Assembly (NCBI RefSeq): GCF_019084045.1
Contig: NZ_JAHRED010000015.1
Coordinates: forward strand, 1 to 64,000
Direction: 5' to 3'
Origin: Paeniglutamicibacter quisquiliarum
Lineage (GTDB): Bacteria > Actinomycetota > Actinomycetes > Actinomycetales > Micrococcaceae
Length of the DNA: 64,000 bases
The translations under genes were made by a program, and so were the position numbers. Below, piece after piece: positions 39,594 through 48,327 of this stretch (the stretch's first letter is position 1; every line of letters starts with the position of its first letter). The notes beneath the pieces are model-generated. The model searched no databases and was not told where the DNA came from. It saw only the letters and a program-made list of their open reading frames with translations.

Positions 39594-40241
39594 TCAATTC
39601 CCCAGCTTTCCCTGTTCGTTCCCCCGCCACAGCACCCAGCCCAGGGCCGCGAAAATCACCATCCACAGGCAAATGGCAATCCGGCCCATCATGTGGGTAC
39701 CAAAGAGCGCGGGAAGCAACACCACGAAGATCCACACACCGGAGAGCAGCGGCAGGAAACGTGCCGGCCCGTGCCAGCCCTTGGCCCGCAACACGCCGAT
39801 GCCCGCCAAGACCAGCCCGACGCCGAGCGCCAAGGTCGGGATCCCGTAGAGGGAGGAGACCAACCCGTACAGCGGATCGCCGACCATCGCATGGGCCGCG
39901 GTGATGGCAAAGATTTCGACCACGGCGGTCAGGCCCATGCCGGTCAACGAAACCCAGAGTCCCCAACGGGCAAGGCGCGAGGTTCCCACCGCTCGTGAGC
40001 GCAGCAGGGCATAAAACATCAGCATCAGGGCAACGTGTTGCAGCGCAAAGAAGACCTGGATCGCGGTGAAACCGGTGGCGTCGAACGGGAAGCTGAACGC
40101 TTCCGGGGCAACTTGCGGTGGATACACGAGGAGCAGGATCGCCGACAGGGCACCGGCCGCTGCGCCCACGAAGCCGATGGCCCCAAGGCGCGAAACCCTC
40201 CCTCCGGTTCCGCTCACGATTGATATTGACGGGGTTGACAT
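39594..40241 (-). CDS. Six-helix membrane protein of unknown function
   Basis: A 215-residue membrane protein. About six helices are visible, for example LGAIGFVGAAAGALSAILLL, IQVFFALQHVALMLMFYALL, GLWVSLTGMGLTAVVEIFAI and GIPTLALGVGLVLAGIGVL. The spacing resembles small actinobacterial DUF membrane proteins, but I cannot name the family. ATG at 40241 follows GAAGGGA; the frame upstream overlaps the regulator gene promoter. It diverges from the LuxR-family regulator at 40373, which may control it (inference). Confidence 0.75.
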   Translation of the reverse strand: MSTPSISIVSGTGGRVSRLGAIGFVGAAAGALSAILLLVYPPQVAPEAFSFPFDATGFTAIQVFFALQHVALMLMFYALLRSRAVGTSRLARWGLWVSLTGMGLTAVVEIFAITAAHAMVGDPLYGLVSSLYGIPTLALGVGLVLAGIGVLRAKGWHGPARFLPLLSGVWIFVVLLPALFGTHMMGRIAICLWMVIFAALGWVLWRGNEQGKLGN

Positions 40242-40361
40242 GGTGGTTCCCTTCCTAGTGCCGCCCGGAGCGCCGTTGCCGCGGGGGTTGGCACCAGTGT
40301 GCGCGCGGCATTGTTCATCGCGCATCCGTGGAACCACTCACCCCGGCACCCATCGCGGATC

Positions 40362-40367
40362 TAGAAT
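40362..40367 (+). promoter_or_regulatory. -10 element just before the LuxR-family gene
   Basis: TAGAAT lies only five bases before the ATG at 40373, so transcription would begin at or next to the start codon and the mRNA would be leaderless. No clear -35 was seen. Confidence 0.4.
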
Positions 40368-40372
40368 GGGGC

Positions 40373-41863
40373 ATGACCCAGGCAGGAGCCGCCCCCGGTA
40401 CCGGCTTCCGGGCCGCCCTGCAGTCGGCCAGGAGGGCCTCGGCGCAGCGGGACCACGCACGCGCGGCCTTCCATTTCACCGAGGCCATCGCCGCGCACGG
40501 GAGAACGCCCGAACCCGGGATCCCGCTCGGTGGCCTGCATCTTGAATTGGCGGGCGCCCATTTCCACGCGGGCGACGTTGCCTCGGCCTGGCGGGCCTGC
40601 GAGTCGGCGCTCGCCCTGGCCCGCGAAACCGGCAACGGGGCGCTGCTGGCCGACACGGCCACGGTTTTGCAGGGAATTTCGGACCGCGCGCTGGCAGCAC
40701 GCGTCCACGCCCTGTGCATCGAGGCGCTCGCGCTGCTCGGCGACGGGGACCCGGTCCGGCGCAGCAGGCTCCGCGCCCAGCTGGCAGCCACCGGCGACGA
40801 GTGGCAGGGAGACCGCTATTTCGACCTCGACACCTCGGGTCCCGACACCGCCACGACGGATCCCGAAGCCGAATTCATCGCCATGCAGGCGGACCACGCC
40901 CGGTTCGTCTCCCTGGAACACGTCGAGAAGCGCCTGGATGTGGCGCGGCGGGCCACCGCCCTGGGCCGCCGGATCGGCAACGACGACTACACGGCCTGGG
41001 GGCTGCTGTGGCGGGTCGAGGCCTTCGCCCAACTCGGACGGATCGCCGACCTCACCGAGGCGACCGCGGTGCTCGAACCGCTGGTGCAGCGGCTGCGCGA
41101 TGGCCAGTGGCTGTGGCGGATGTCCATGATCCGGGCCGTGCTGCTGCACCTGGAGGGCCGCTTCGATGAAGCCCGCGCAACGGCGGACCGGGCCCTCGCG
41201 GCCCGCGGCGCCACCGTCGACGAATCGGCCGCGATGACCCACCTGGTCATGGTTTCAAGCATCGCGGGGCTCACCGGGACTGGGCTCGACGAGGCCGAAG
41301 CGGGGGTCCGCCGGATCGTCGATTTCCTGCCCTATTTCGCCAAGGGCTGGTTGGCCGAGGTCCTGCTCGAGGCTGGCCGGCGCGAGGAGTCACGTGCCCT
41401 ATGGCAGGCCATCGTCCCGCACCTCGACGAGGTGCGCAGCCACACCGCCGAATGGATCGTGGCAACGACCACGCATGCGGACCTATGCGTAGCCTTCGGC
41501 GACCGGGCAACCGGCGCCCGGCTCTACGGCGAGCTTTTGCCCTTCGCCCGCTTCCAGGCCTCGTCGCTCAATTCACGCCACTACGCCAAGCAGGCCACGG
41601 AACTGATGGAAAGGTTGCCTGACCTCCCGCGCCAGTTGTCTGCGCGCGAAGAAGAGGTCGCCGGATTGCTGGCCCGGGGCCTGAGCAACCGGGCGATCGC
41701 CGAACGTCTCTATCTCTCGGAGCGGACCGTGGAGAACCACGCCAGCAGCGCCCTGCGCAAACTCGGGTTCTCCTCGCGCTCGGAGATCGCGGTCTGGCAC
41801 GCATTGAACCGGCAGCCGGATATCAGTGCCCGAGACGGCCGCGGGTCAACCGGTCAGGAATGA
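40373..41863 (+). CDS. LuxR-family regulator with TPR-like sensor region
   Basis: A 496-residue regulator. The first 420 residues are helical repeats of TPR type, e.g. ASAQRDHARAAFHFTEAIAA, LADTATVLQGISDRALAARV and AREQ-like pairs, with no ATPase motif. The C-terminal LuxR helix-turn-helix reads LSAREEEVAGLLARGLSNRA and LSERTVENHASSALRKLGF. It probably binds a ligand or protein through the repeats and acts on the divergent membrane-protein gene or elsewhere. GTG at 40328 is an alternative start; the ATG at 40373 fits the leaderless promoter. Its stop overlaps the stop of the convergent gdx gene by ten bases. Confidence 0.88.
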   Translation: MTQAGAAPGTGFRAALQSARRASAQRDHARAAFHFTEAIAAHGRTPEPGIPLGGLHLELAGAHFHAGDVASAWRACESALALARETGNGALLADTATVLQGISDRALAARVHALCIEALALLGDGDPVRRSRLRAQLAATGDEWQGDRYFDLDTSGPDTATTDPEAEFIAMQADHARFVSLEHVEKRLDVARRATALGRRIGNDDYTAWGLLWRVEAFAQLGRIADLTEATAVLEPLVQRLRDGQWLWRMSMIRAVLLHLEGRFDEARATADRALAARGATVDESAAMTHLVMVSSIAGLTGTGLDEAEAGVRRIVDFLPYFAKGWLAEVLLEAGRREESRALWQAIVPHLDEVRSHTAEWIVATTTHADLCVAFGDRATGARLYGELLPFARFQASSLNSRHYAKQATELMERLPDLPRQLSAREEEVAGLLARGLSNRAIAERLYLSERTVENHASSALRKLGFSSRSEIAVWHALNRQPDISARDGRGSTGQE

Positions 41864-42171
41864 AGGGATTTCAGCCCCACGACGCCGCCGACGATCATCA
41901 GCAGGAAGAGCACCTTGAGAATCGAGAGTGACTCGGCACCCGTGGCAATCGCGTAAATCACGGTCAGTGTCGCGCCAATGCCCACCCACACGGCGTACGC
42001 GGTGCCGACCGGCAGTTCCCGCATCGCATAGGCCAACCCGGCCATGCTCAATACCAGCCCCACCCCGAAGACAACAGTGGGTGCCACCTTCGTAAATCCT
42101 TCGGACTTCCCCAGTGCGGTGGCCCATACGGCCTCGAGAACGCCGGAAACAATGAGAATCAACCATGCCAT
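41854..42171 (-). CDS. gdx: SMR-family guanidinium exporter Gdx (SugE)
   Basis: A 105-residue four-helix SMR transporter that works as a dimer. The first helix has the key Glu in LIVSGVLEAVWATALGKSEG; helix three is LAYAMRELPVGTAYAVWVGI. The TAYAVW and KSEGF signatures match Gdx/SugE rather than EmrE-type drug pumps, and the guanidine-III riboswitch directly in front confirms the guanidinium role. The start at 42171 is set by GGGG at seven bases; earlier in-frame starts lie inside the riboswitch. Confidence 0.95.
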   Translation of the reverse strand: MAWLILIVSGVLEAVWATALGKSEGFTKVAPTVVFGVGLVLSMAGLAYAMRELPVGTAYAVWVGIGATLTVIYAIATGAESLSILKVLFLLMIVGGVVGLKSLHS

Positions 42172-42186
42172 GACAAGACCCCTTGC

Positions 42187-42228
42187 GGGCCGTCTTGTCG
42201 CACACCGGGTACGGCACCCATCGTCCGG
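42187..42228 (-). promoter_or_regulatory. Guanidine-III riboswitch
   Basis: On the minus strand the sequence runs CCGGACGA, GGGTGCCGTACCCGGT, then GACAAGACGGC, matching the compact pseudoknotted guanidine-III (ykkC-III) consensus almost base for base. It ends a few bases before the gdx ribosome site, so guanidinium binding should free translation. Confidence 0.95.
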
Positions 42229-42622
42229 AATCCCCGAGTCGGGAATAGTTCCAAGATCGCACACCCTGCACGCGGGCGGCAAGTCCTCGGGCGGTCAGAT
42301 CGGTCACCCCTCGCGCTTGCGCGCCGTCGCGGGAACCGCCGATGCTGGTCTATGGGCCGGCGTGGCGACGCGGCCATGGAATTTCTCGCTGGCAAGGTCA
42401 TCCGGATCACTTTTCCGGACCATGCGAAGCAATGGAGGGCCTCGTGGCCACCGTTGCAGCGCATGGCCAAGCAGTCCCGGGCTGAGGACAGCAACGCGAG
42501 GCCGGCCACGGTCACCGTCCGTTCACCGGCGGGCCACCTGCGGTTGGTGCGGGTCGGGGAGGATGGGGGCGCGCGCCGCTCCCCCGGCCGCGCCAATCCA
42601 ACACCGCACCGTGAGGCAATAC
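42229..42622. other. Gap without a recognisable gene
   Basis: This 394-base stretch holds the gdx promoter (not pinned down) and the leader of the secreted phosphatase. Open frames on both strands are out of phase with any family. A TCCGG/CCGGA hairpin lies around 42395-42420 without clear role. Confidence 0.4.
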
Positions 42623-44524
42623 ATGAAGAAGTCCCTGTCCGCTGCCCTGGCACTTGCCGTTCTGGCCACTCCCCTGCTGGCCACCCCGGCCGGCGCCACC
42701 ACCGAACGGGCCAACACCACCGTCGGCACCCGCGACGCCCAGCCCGGATTCCGCGTGCTGCCCTACCTGCAGAACCCGAAGCCGGACGCCATGACCATCA
42801 GCTGGATCAGCGAAACCGCCGACCCGGGGACCCTGAGCGTCACCGGTCCGGGCATCGGCAACGGCAAGGGCCGGGGCGCAGGCAACCAGCGCGTGCTCAC
42901 CTCGACCCCGAAGTACATGCCGCTGATGGAATACACGCAGAAGGAACGGGACCAGTCCATCACCGGCCTGGTGAAGGGATCCTGGCTCAAGGCCAACTCC
43001 AACTACAAGCACACGCTCACCGTCAAGGGGCTGAAGGCGGGCAAGGACTACAACTACACAGTCGACCAGGGCGGCAAGCGCCACGAGGGCACCTTCGCCA
43101 CCGCACCCGACGCCGATTCGTGGGATGACCTGCGGCTAATCGCATTCTCCGACTCCGAGACCGAACCCATGGGCCGCGTCGAGCACCGCGAGTGGGAACT
43201 GAACCCGGTCAACGGGTACACGCCCGACTCCGAACAGCGTCCCGGAACCGATTCCGCCTGGGCGCAGAAGTTCGGCTCCACCACCCGCTACGGCGACTTC
43301 ACGCTGCGCTACCCGCTCAGCCAGGACACCGCGATGCGCGAGAACATGGCGGCGATCGAGGCGGCCGACCCGGATTTGATGCTCATCGCCGGCGACCTGG
43401 TCCAGGGCGCGGGCTACCAGCCTGCCTGGGACGAATTCTTCGGCTACTTCGCCGGCGAACACGGCGACCTGGCCTCCAACGTCCCGCTGGTGACGGCGCT
43501 GGGCAACTGGGAGACCTATGCGGGGATCAACGGCGGCTACGGAACCCCGGAAGACCAGTCCCCGGCCGTGATCTCGCGCAACAAGTACCTCTCCTACTTC
43601 GACAACGACGGGGACGCCGCCAACCCGGCGGCCAAGGGCTCCTACTACCGCACCGACCACGGGCCGGTGACGGTGCTGACCCTGGACTCGACCAACGGCG
43701 AACCGGACGAGAACACCAAGACCGGCACCCTCTCCGGCGCTCCCTTCTCCGGGAACGACGGCAACCTCACGGCGGGGAACCTCTCCACCGACACCCAGGG
43801 CGAGTTCACCGACGCGGACTACGACAAGGCCTACACCGAACTCTTCGCGGGCACCACCGCGGAGGATTCCGACCTGCCCAACATGTCGGTCGGCGGCGAG
43901 CAGTGGAAGTGGGCCGAGAAGCAGCTGGCCGAGGCCCGCGAGCAGGGACAGATCGTGATCGTCCAGTTCCACCACGCCGCCTACTCCTCGGGCGTGCACG
44001 GAACGCCGCCGAACCACGAACACGCGGACAACCAGTCCGGCACCGCGATGCGCGCCTACTCCCCGCTCTTTGAGAAGTACGGGGTGGCCACGGTGCTCTC
44101 CGGCCACGACGAAATGTTCGAGCGCTCCTGGGTCGACGGGGACGGCGACGGGCAGGGCTTCCACTCCTACGACGTGGGCGTCGCCTCCGACGGGCTGCGC
44201 GGCGAGCAGCAGGTGAAGAACGACGCGGGCGAGTACGAGCCGCTGCGCTTCAACACCCACTCCAAGTGGTCCGCCGCGGCCAACCAGCCCGAGACCTGGG
44301 CCACCGACGAGAGCGGAACCCAGCAGCTTCTTGACGGCGGCCTGCACTACGGGCACCTGCAGATCGACATCACCCGGCAGGGCGACGGGGCGAAGATCAA
44401 GCTCAGCCCGGTCTACCTCTTCCCGGTGCTGGACGAGGACTACAACCTGGTCAAGACCGAACGCCGGGTCTACGACGACGTCGTGGAATTCTCCGTCGGC
44501 GCCGACGGCACCGCCAAGAAGTAG
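42623..44524 (+). CDS. Secreted purple-acid-phosphatase-like metallophosphoesterase
   Basis: A 633-residue exported enzyme. Signal peptide MKKSLSAALALAVLATPLLA with cleavage after AGA. An N-terminal fibronectin-like domain (about 45-150) includes PDAMTISWISETADPGTLS. The catalytic domain begins LRLIAFSDSE (first Asp), continues LMLIAGDLVQGAGYQP (Asp), ALGNWETY (the GNHE motif is GNWE here, a changed His), VIVQFHHAAYSS (His) and VLSGHDEMFERS (GHxH replaced by GHDE). The altered GNHE and GHxH motifs are shared by part of the family. It hydrolyses phosphate esters outside the cell, perhaps for phosphate gain. A strong terminator follows. Confidence 0.9.
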   Translation: MKKSLSAALALAVLATPLLATPAGATTERANTTVGTRDAQPGFRVLPYLQNPKPDAMTISWISETADPGTLSVTGPGIGNGKGRGAGNQRVLTSTPKYMPLMEYTQKERDQSITGLVKGSWLKANSNYKHTLTVKGLKAGKDYNYTVDQGGKRHEGTFATAPDADSWDDLRLIAFSDSETEPMGRVEHREWELNPVNGYTPDSEQRPGTDSAWAQKFGSTTRYGDFTLRYPLSQDTAMRENMAAIEAADPDLMLIAGDLVQGAGYQPAWDEFFGYFAGEHGDLASNVPLVTALGNWETYAGINGGYGTPEDQSPAVISRNKYLSYFDNDGDAANPAAKGSYYRTDHGPVTVLTLDSTNGEPDENTKTGTLSGAPFSGNDGNLTAGNLSTDTQGEFTDADYDKAYTELFAGTTAEDSDLPNMSVGGEQWKWAEKQLAEAREQGQIVIVQFHHAAYSSGVHGTPPNHEHADNQSGTAMRAYSPLFEKYGVATVLSGHDEMFERSWVDGDGDGQGFHSYDVGVASDGLRGEQQVKNDAGEYEPLRFNTHSKWSAAANQPETWATDESGTQQLLDGGLHYGHLQIDITRQGDGAKIKLSPVYLFPVLDEDYNLVKTERRVYDDVVEFSVGADGTAKK

Positions 44525-44536
44525 CCGGCCAAACCA

Positions 44537-44590
44537 GCGAAGCCCCGGACGGGATGCGCACCAGTGCGGCAACCCGTCCGGGGCTTTCGC
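44537..44590. terminator. Two-way terminator hairpin
   Basis: A 17-base-pair stem, 44537-44553 with 44573-44590 and one bulged T, lying between the convergent stops at 44524 and 44599. Confidence 0.85.
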
Positions 44591-44598
44591 GTGGTTGC

Positions 44599-46287
44599 CT
44601 ACAGGCCGGGCGCGACCTGCTCGCGGACCTGCTTGCGCAGGATCTTGCCCAGCATCGAGCGCGGCATCTCCTCGATGGCCACGATCCGCTTGGGCACCTT
44701 GTAGCCTGCGAGCTGTCCGCGGCAGTGCTCGCGCAGCGCGTCCTCGTCCAGTTCCGTCCCGGGTTCAAGCTCCACGGCGGCAACCACCATTTCCCCGCCG
44801 CGCCCCAGCGGATTGCCGAACGCGGCGGCATCGCGCACGTCCGGGTGGGCGCGCAGCACGGTCTCGACCTCGGTGGGCGAGACGTTGAAGCCGCCGGTGA
44901 TGATCAGCTCCTTGGCGCGGTCCACGATCGTGGCGAAGCCCTCCGCATCCACCGTCACCACGTCACCGGTGCGCAGCCAGCCGTCATGGGTGAGCGTCTT
45001 GGCGGTCTCCTCGGGGTTGTTCCAGTAGCCGGCAAACACCTGCGGGCCCTTGAGCAACAGCTCGCCGGGTTCGCCCTGGGCCACCTCGAGCGCGGGGTCG
45101 TGAAGGTCCACGACCTTCATCAGCGTCGAGGGGAAAGGCACGCCGATGGTGCCGGTGCGCCGGGTGGGGTGGAACGGGTTGCCCATCGCCACCGGGGAGG
45201 ACTCGGTCATCCCATAGCCCTCCACGAGCAGCCCGCCGGAGACCGACTCCCAGAGCTCGACCACGTGATCGGGCAGGTTCATGGCCCCGGAGATGCAGTA
45301 CCTGGCCGAGCGCAGCGAGACGCCCTTTTCCCTGGCCGCCATGGCCGTGCGCTCGTAGATCGGCGGGACGGCGCAGTACACCGTGGCCGGGGACTTCTTC
45401 ATGGCCTGAAGCACCAGGTCGGGGTCGAACTTCGGGAAAAGCACCAGCAGGCCCTGCTTCTTCACTCCGAAGGTCAGGTACAGGGTCATCCCGAAGGCGT
45501 GGAACATCGGCAGGATCGCGTAAAGGATTTCCTTGCGTTCCTGCGCCCCGGCCATCCAGGCCTCGCCCTGCAGGGCGTTGGAGTACAGGTTGTAGTGGGT
45601 GAGCATCGCGCCCTTGGGCTTGCCCGTGGTCCCGGAGGTGTACTGGATGACCGCGAGGTCCCCGACGGCCGGGCGCGGGTGGGCGGCATCGATCCGATCT
45701 GCCTTGAGCAGGTCCTTCCAGGGCATGGTCCCGGGCGCGGCAGCGGTCAGTGCGGCCTTGGAGGCGCGCAGCTTCCCCAGCGGGAGGTTCAGGGCCAGGC
45801 GCTTCACGGCCGGGAAGGCCTCGAGCAGGTTCACCGAGACCACGGTGTCGATGCGCACGTCTTCCGGGAACTGGCGCACGGACTCGGCCGCCTTGTCCCA
45901 GGCGATCACCACCCGTGCCTGGTGGTCCTCGAATTGGTGGCGCAGCTCGCGCGGGGTGTAGAGCGGGTTGTGTTCCACGACCACGGCGCCCAGGCGCAGC
46001 ACCGCGTAGAACGCCACGACGTGCTGCGGGCAGTTGGGCAGGATCAGGGCAACCCGGTCCCCGGCGCGCACGCCGAGCAGGCGCAGGCCCTCGGCGGCGC
46101 GCTCCACCTGCTCGCCGAGCTCCCGGTAGCTGGTGCGCCGGCCGAAGAACTCGGTGGCGGGACTGTCCCCGGCCTCGGCGACCGAGCGCTCGAACATCGC
46201 GCTCAGCGATTCGGTGGGCAGCTCGATCTCGGCCGGGACCCCCGGCTGGTAGTTCCTGGTCCAGGGGTGCGCGGCGGTGTTCTCCAT
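44599..46287 (-). CDS. Long-chain fatty-acid-CoA ligase
   Basis: A 562-residue ANL-superfamily enzyme that activates a carboxylic acid, probably a fatty acid, with ATP and CoA. Core motifs: YTSGTTGKPKGAMLTHYNLY (ATP binding), LPMFHAFGMTLYLTFG, VEGYGMTESSPVAMGNP, GWLRTGDVVTVD, and RAKELIITGGFNVSPTEVE with the hinge. The C-terminal catalytic Lys is in EEMPRSMLGKILRKQVRE. The length fits FadD-type ligases. It shares its strand with panD, upstream by 48 bases, but the functions are not obviously linked. Confidence 0.94.
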   Translation of the reverse strand: MENTAAHPWTRNYQPGVPAEIELPTESLSAMFERSVAEAGDSPATEFFGRRTSYRELGEQVERAAEGLRLLGVRAGDRVALILPNCPQHVVAFYAVLRLGAVVVEHNPLYTPRELRHQFEDHQARVVIAWDKAAESVRQFPEDVRIDTVVSVNLLEAFPAVKRLALNLPLGKLRASKAALTAAAPGTMPWKDLLKADRIDAAHPRPAVGDLAVIQYTSGTTGKPKGAMLTHYNLYSNALQGEAWMAGAQERKEILYAILPMFHAFGMTLYLTFGVKKQGLLVLFPKFDPDLVLQAMKKSPATVYCAVPPIYERTAMAAREKGVSLRSARYCISGAMNLPDHVVELWESVSGGLLVEGYGMTESSPVAMGNPFHPTRRTGTIGVPFPSTLMKVVDLHDPALEVAQGEPGELLLKGPQVFAGYWNNPEETAKTLTHDGWLRTGDVVTVDAEGFATIVDRAKELIITGGFNVSPTEVETVLRAHPDVRDAAAFGNPLGRGGEMVVAAVELEPGTELDEDALREHCRGQLAGYKVPKRIVAIEEMPRSMLGKILRKQVREQVAPGL

Positions 46288-46335
46288 GGTTCCATCATGC
46301 CGCTTTTCACGGCAGGGGAACGACCTGGCGGATTC

Positions 46336-46758
46336 TCAGGCGTCGGCGAAGATGGCGAAGGGCGGTGTTTGCAGGCCGTCGGCGAGCGCCTCGGCGGGAT
46401 CGGTGCCCAGCGCCCGGATGGCGTTGCGCTCGTCCACGTGCACCACGGACGGCTTGAAGGCGCGGGCCTCGGCATTGGTCATGGAGGCGTAGGTGATGAT
46501 GATGACCAGGTCCCCGACGTTGACCAGGTGGGCGGCGGCGCCGTTGATGCCGATGACCCCCGAACCGCGCTCCCCGGCAATCGTGTAGGTCTCCAGCCGG
46601 GCGCCGTTGGTGACGTCGACGATCGAGACCAGTTCCCCCGGAAGGATGTCAGCCGCGTCCAAAAGGTCGGCGTCGATGGTGACGGATCCGACGTAGTGCA
46701 GGTCCGCGTGCGTTACCGTGGCGCGGTGGATCTTGGACTTGAACATGGTGCGCTGCAT
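46336..46758 (-). CDS. panD: Aspartate 1-decarboxylase
   Basis: A 140-residue pyruvoyl enzyme that makes beta-alanine for pantothenate and CoA. The proenzyme cleaves itself between Gly24 and Ser25 in [19 protein letters not shown]; Ser25 becomes the pyruvoyl group. Other family parts: [34 protein letters not shown] and [11 protein letters not shown]. Start ATG 46758 has AGGAGA seven bases upstream. A promoter and a long palindrome lie upstream. It precedes the acyl-CoA ligase gene, both CoA-related. Confidence 0.97.
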   Translation of the reverse strand: MQRTMFKSKIHRATVTHADLHYVGSVTIDADLLDAADILPGELVSIVDVTNGARLETYTIAGERGSGVIGINGAAAHLVNVGDLVIIITYASMTNAEARAFKPSVVHVDERNAIRALGTDPAEALADGLQTPPFAIFADA

Positions 46759-46860
46759 AGGGGGATCTCCTGGAGGGGGTTGTGCAGGGACCGGCATTCA
46801 TCCTCGGATGCCCTCCCCGGGCCGCCGGCTTGGTGCAGTGAGTGTTCCGGCGCCTAAGAC

Positions 46861-46890
46861 ATTGTAGACGCGCCCGCTTCCGGTTGTCTG
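46861..46890 (-). promoter_or_regulatory. panD promoter
   Basis: On the minus strand CAGACA (46890-46885) and TACAAT (46866-46861) are 18 bases apart. The -35 lies inside the arm of the 51-base palindrome. Confidence 0.55.
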
Positions 46891-46936
46891 TGACGTATTT
46901 GGAGTGAGGCAGCCTCACTCCAAATACGTCACAGAC
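46886..46936. repeat. 51-base perfect palindrome upstream of panD
   Basis: The 25 bases 46886-46910 are the exact reverse complement of 46912-46936, with a single A between. It lies between divergent genes and no gene obviously ends there, so a terminator is not expected. It covers the panD -35. The remaining bases up to 47241 (305 bases) hold the alcohol dehydrogenase leader and no gene that I can support. Confidence 0.85.
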
Positions 46937-47241
46937 GCCTGGATTCGGAAGCGGGCCGCCGGGACAGCACGAATTCACTCATGGGCTGGCAATCCGCGGC
47001 GTTATTGCCGACGGCGACAACGCCAGCCGCGGCCGCGGCATCGAGGCACGCCCTGGCGATACGTGTACCAACAGGGCCTCCCTGGCCGGTGTCCCGGGTG
47101 GTTTGATTGACTGGGACATATCGACGCACCCTCCGGTGCGGACCGGGACCCGGACCCCTCCGCCGCCACGCGGCGGGCGTACACGGGCCCGCGTCGGATC
47201 CATCCCGCAGCGAAAAACTTCCTATCGCACTACGGAGAACC

Positions 47242-48285
47242 ATGCTTCAAGTCAATGCCTATGCCGCCGAATCCGCCACGGGAGACCTCGTTCCCACCCG
47301 CATCGACCGCCGCGAGGTCGGGGCGCACGACGTGCTGATCAGTATCAAGTACTCCGGGATCTGCCACTCGGACATCCACACCGTCCGCGGCGAATGGGGC
47401 CCGCAGCAGTACCCGCTGGTCCCGGGCCACGAGATCGCCGGCATCGTCACCGAGGTCGGCGCCGCGGTCACCCGGCACGCCGTGGGCGACCGCGTGGGCG
47501 TTGGCTGCATGGTCAACTCCTGCCGCGAATGCCGCCACTGCCTGGCCGGCGAGGAGCAGTACTGCCTGAAGGGCAACATCGGGACCTACGGCGCCACGGA
47601 TGTCGACGGAACCATCACCCAGGGCGGCTACGCCACGGCCGTGGTGGTGAACGAGGACTTCGTGGTGAACATCCCCGCCGCCCTGGAACTCGACGTCGCA
47701 GCTCCCCTGCTCTGCGCCGGCATCACCACCTACTCGCCGCTGCGCCACTGGGGCGCCGGACCGGGCAAGAAGGTTGCGGTGATCGGTCTCGGCGGACTCG
47801 GGCACATGGCGGTCAAGATCGCCCATGCCATGGGCGCGGAGGTCACCGTGCTGTCGCGGACGCTCAAGAAGCAGGAAGACGGCCTGAAGCTGGGCGCCGA
47901 GAACTACTACGCCACCAGCGACGAGGGAACGTTCGACGTGCTGGCGGGATCCTTCGACCTGATCGTGAACACGGTCAGCGCCGGCATCGACATCAGCGCC
48001 TTCCTGCAGCTGTTGGCCCTCGACGGCACCCTGGTCAACGTCGGCGCCCCGGCCGAGCCGCTGCCCGTCAACGTGTTTTCGCTGATCACGGGCAGGCGCT
48101 CGTTTGCCGGTTCGATGATCGGCGGCATCCGCGAGACCCAGGAAATGCTGGACTTCTGCGCCGAGCACAAGATCGCCGCCGAGGTCGAGGTCATCGCGGC
48201 CGAGGACATCAACAAGGCCTACGGGCGCGTGCTTGCCTCGGATGTCCACTACCGCTTCGTTATCGACGCGGCAACGCTGGCCTAG
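47242..48285 (+). CDS. Zinc-dependent NAD(P) alcohol dehydrogenase (cinnamyl-alcohol type)
   Basis: A 347-residue medium-chain dehydrogenase. Catalytic zinc ligands: Cys in [12 protein letters not shown], His in [12 protein letters not shown] and a Cys near 155 (APLLCAGIT). The structural zinc site is [15 protein letters not shown]. The Rossmann motif is [20 protein letters not shown]. The [10 protein letters not shown] and [12 protein letters not shown] patterns place it with YahK/CAD-type aldehyde reductases, which reduce broad aldehydes with NADPH. ATG 47242 follows GGAG at five bases; a long extension upstream is not family-like. It stands alone. Confidence 0.94.
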   Translation: MLQVNAYAAESATGDLVPTRIDRREVGAHDVLISIKYSGICHSDIHTVRGEWGPQQYPLVPGHEIAGIVTEVGAAVTRHAVGDRVGVGCMVNSCRECRHCLAGEEQYCLKGNIGTYGATDVDGTITQGGYATAVVVNEDFVVNIPAALELDVAAPLLCAGITTYSPLRHWGAGPGKKVAVIGLGGLGHMAVKIAHAMGAEVTVLSRTLKKQEDGLKLGAENYYATSDEGTFDVLAGSFDLIVNTVSAGIDISAFLQLLALDGTLVNVGAPAEPLPVNVFSLITGRRSFAGSMIGGIRETQEMLDFCAEHKIAAEVEVIAAEDINKAYGRVLASDVHYRFVIDAATLA

Positions 48286-48327
48286 GTTCCGCACGGCTTC
48301 CGCGGCGGCGGGCAAGCCGGCGGATTC

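Noticed and set aside
41854-42171. Quaternary ammonium drug pump (QacE/EmrE)
   Set aside because: SugE/Gdx signatures and the guanidine-III riboswitch argue for guanidinium export.
46929-47243. Minus-strand frame ending GGPVGTRIARACLDAAAAAG... beside the 51-base palindrome
   Set aside because: It looks faintly protein-like and could be a gene remnant ended by the palindrome, but its N-terminal half is Arg/Gly noise antisense to the alcohol dehydrogenase leader and no family is recognised.
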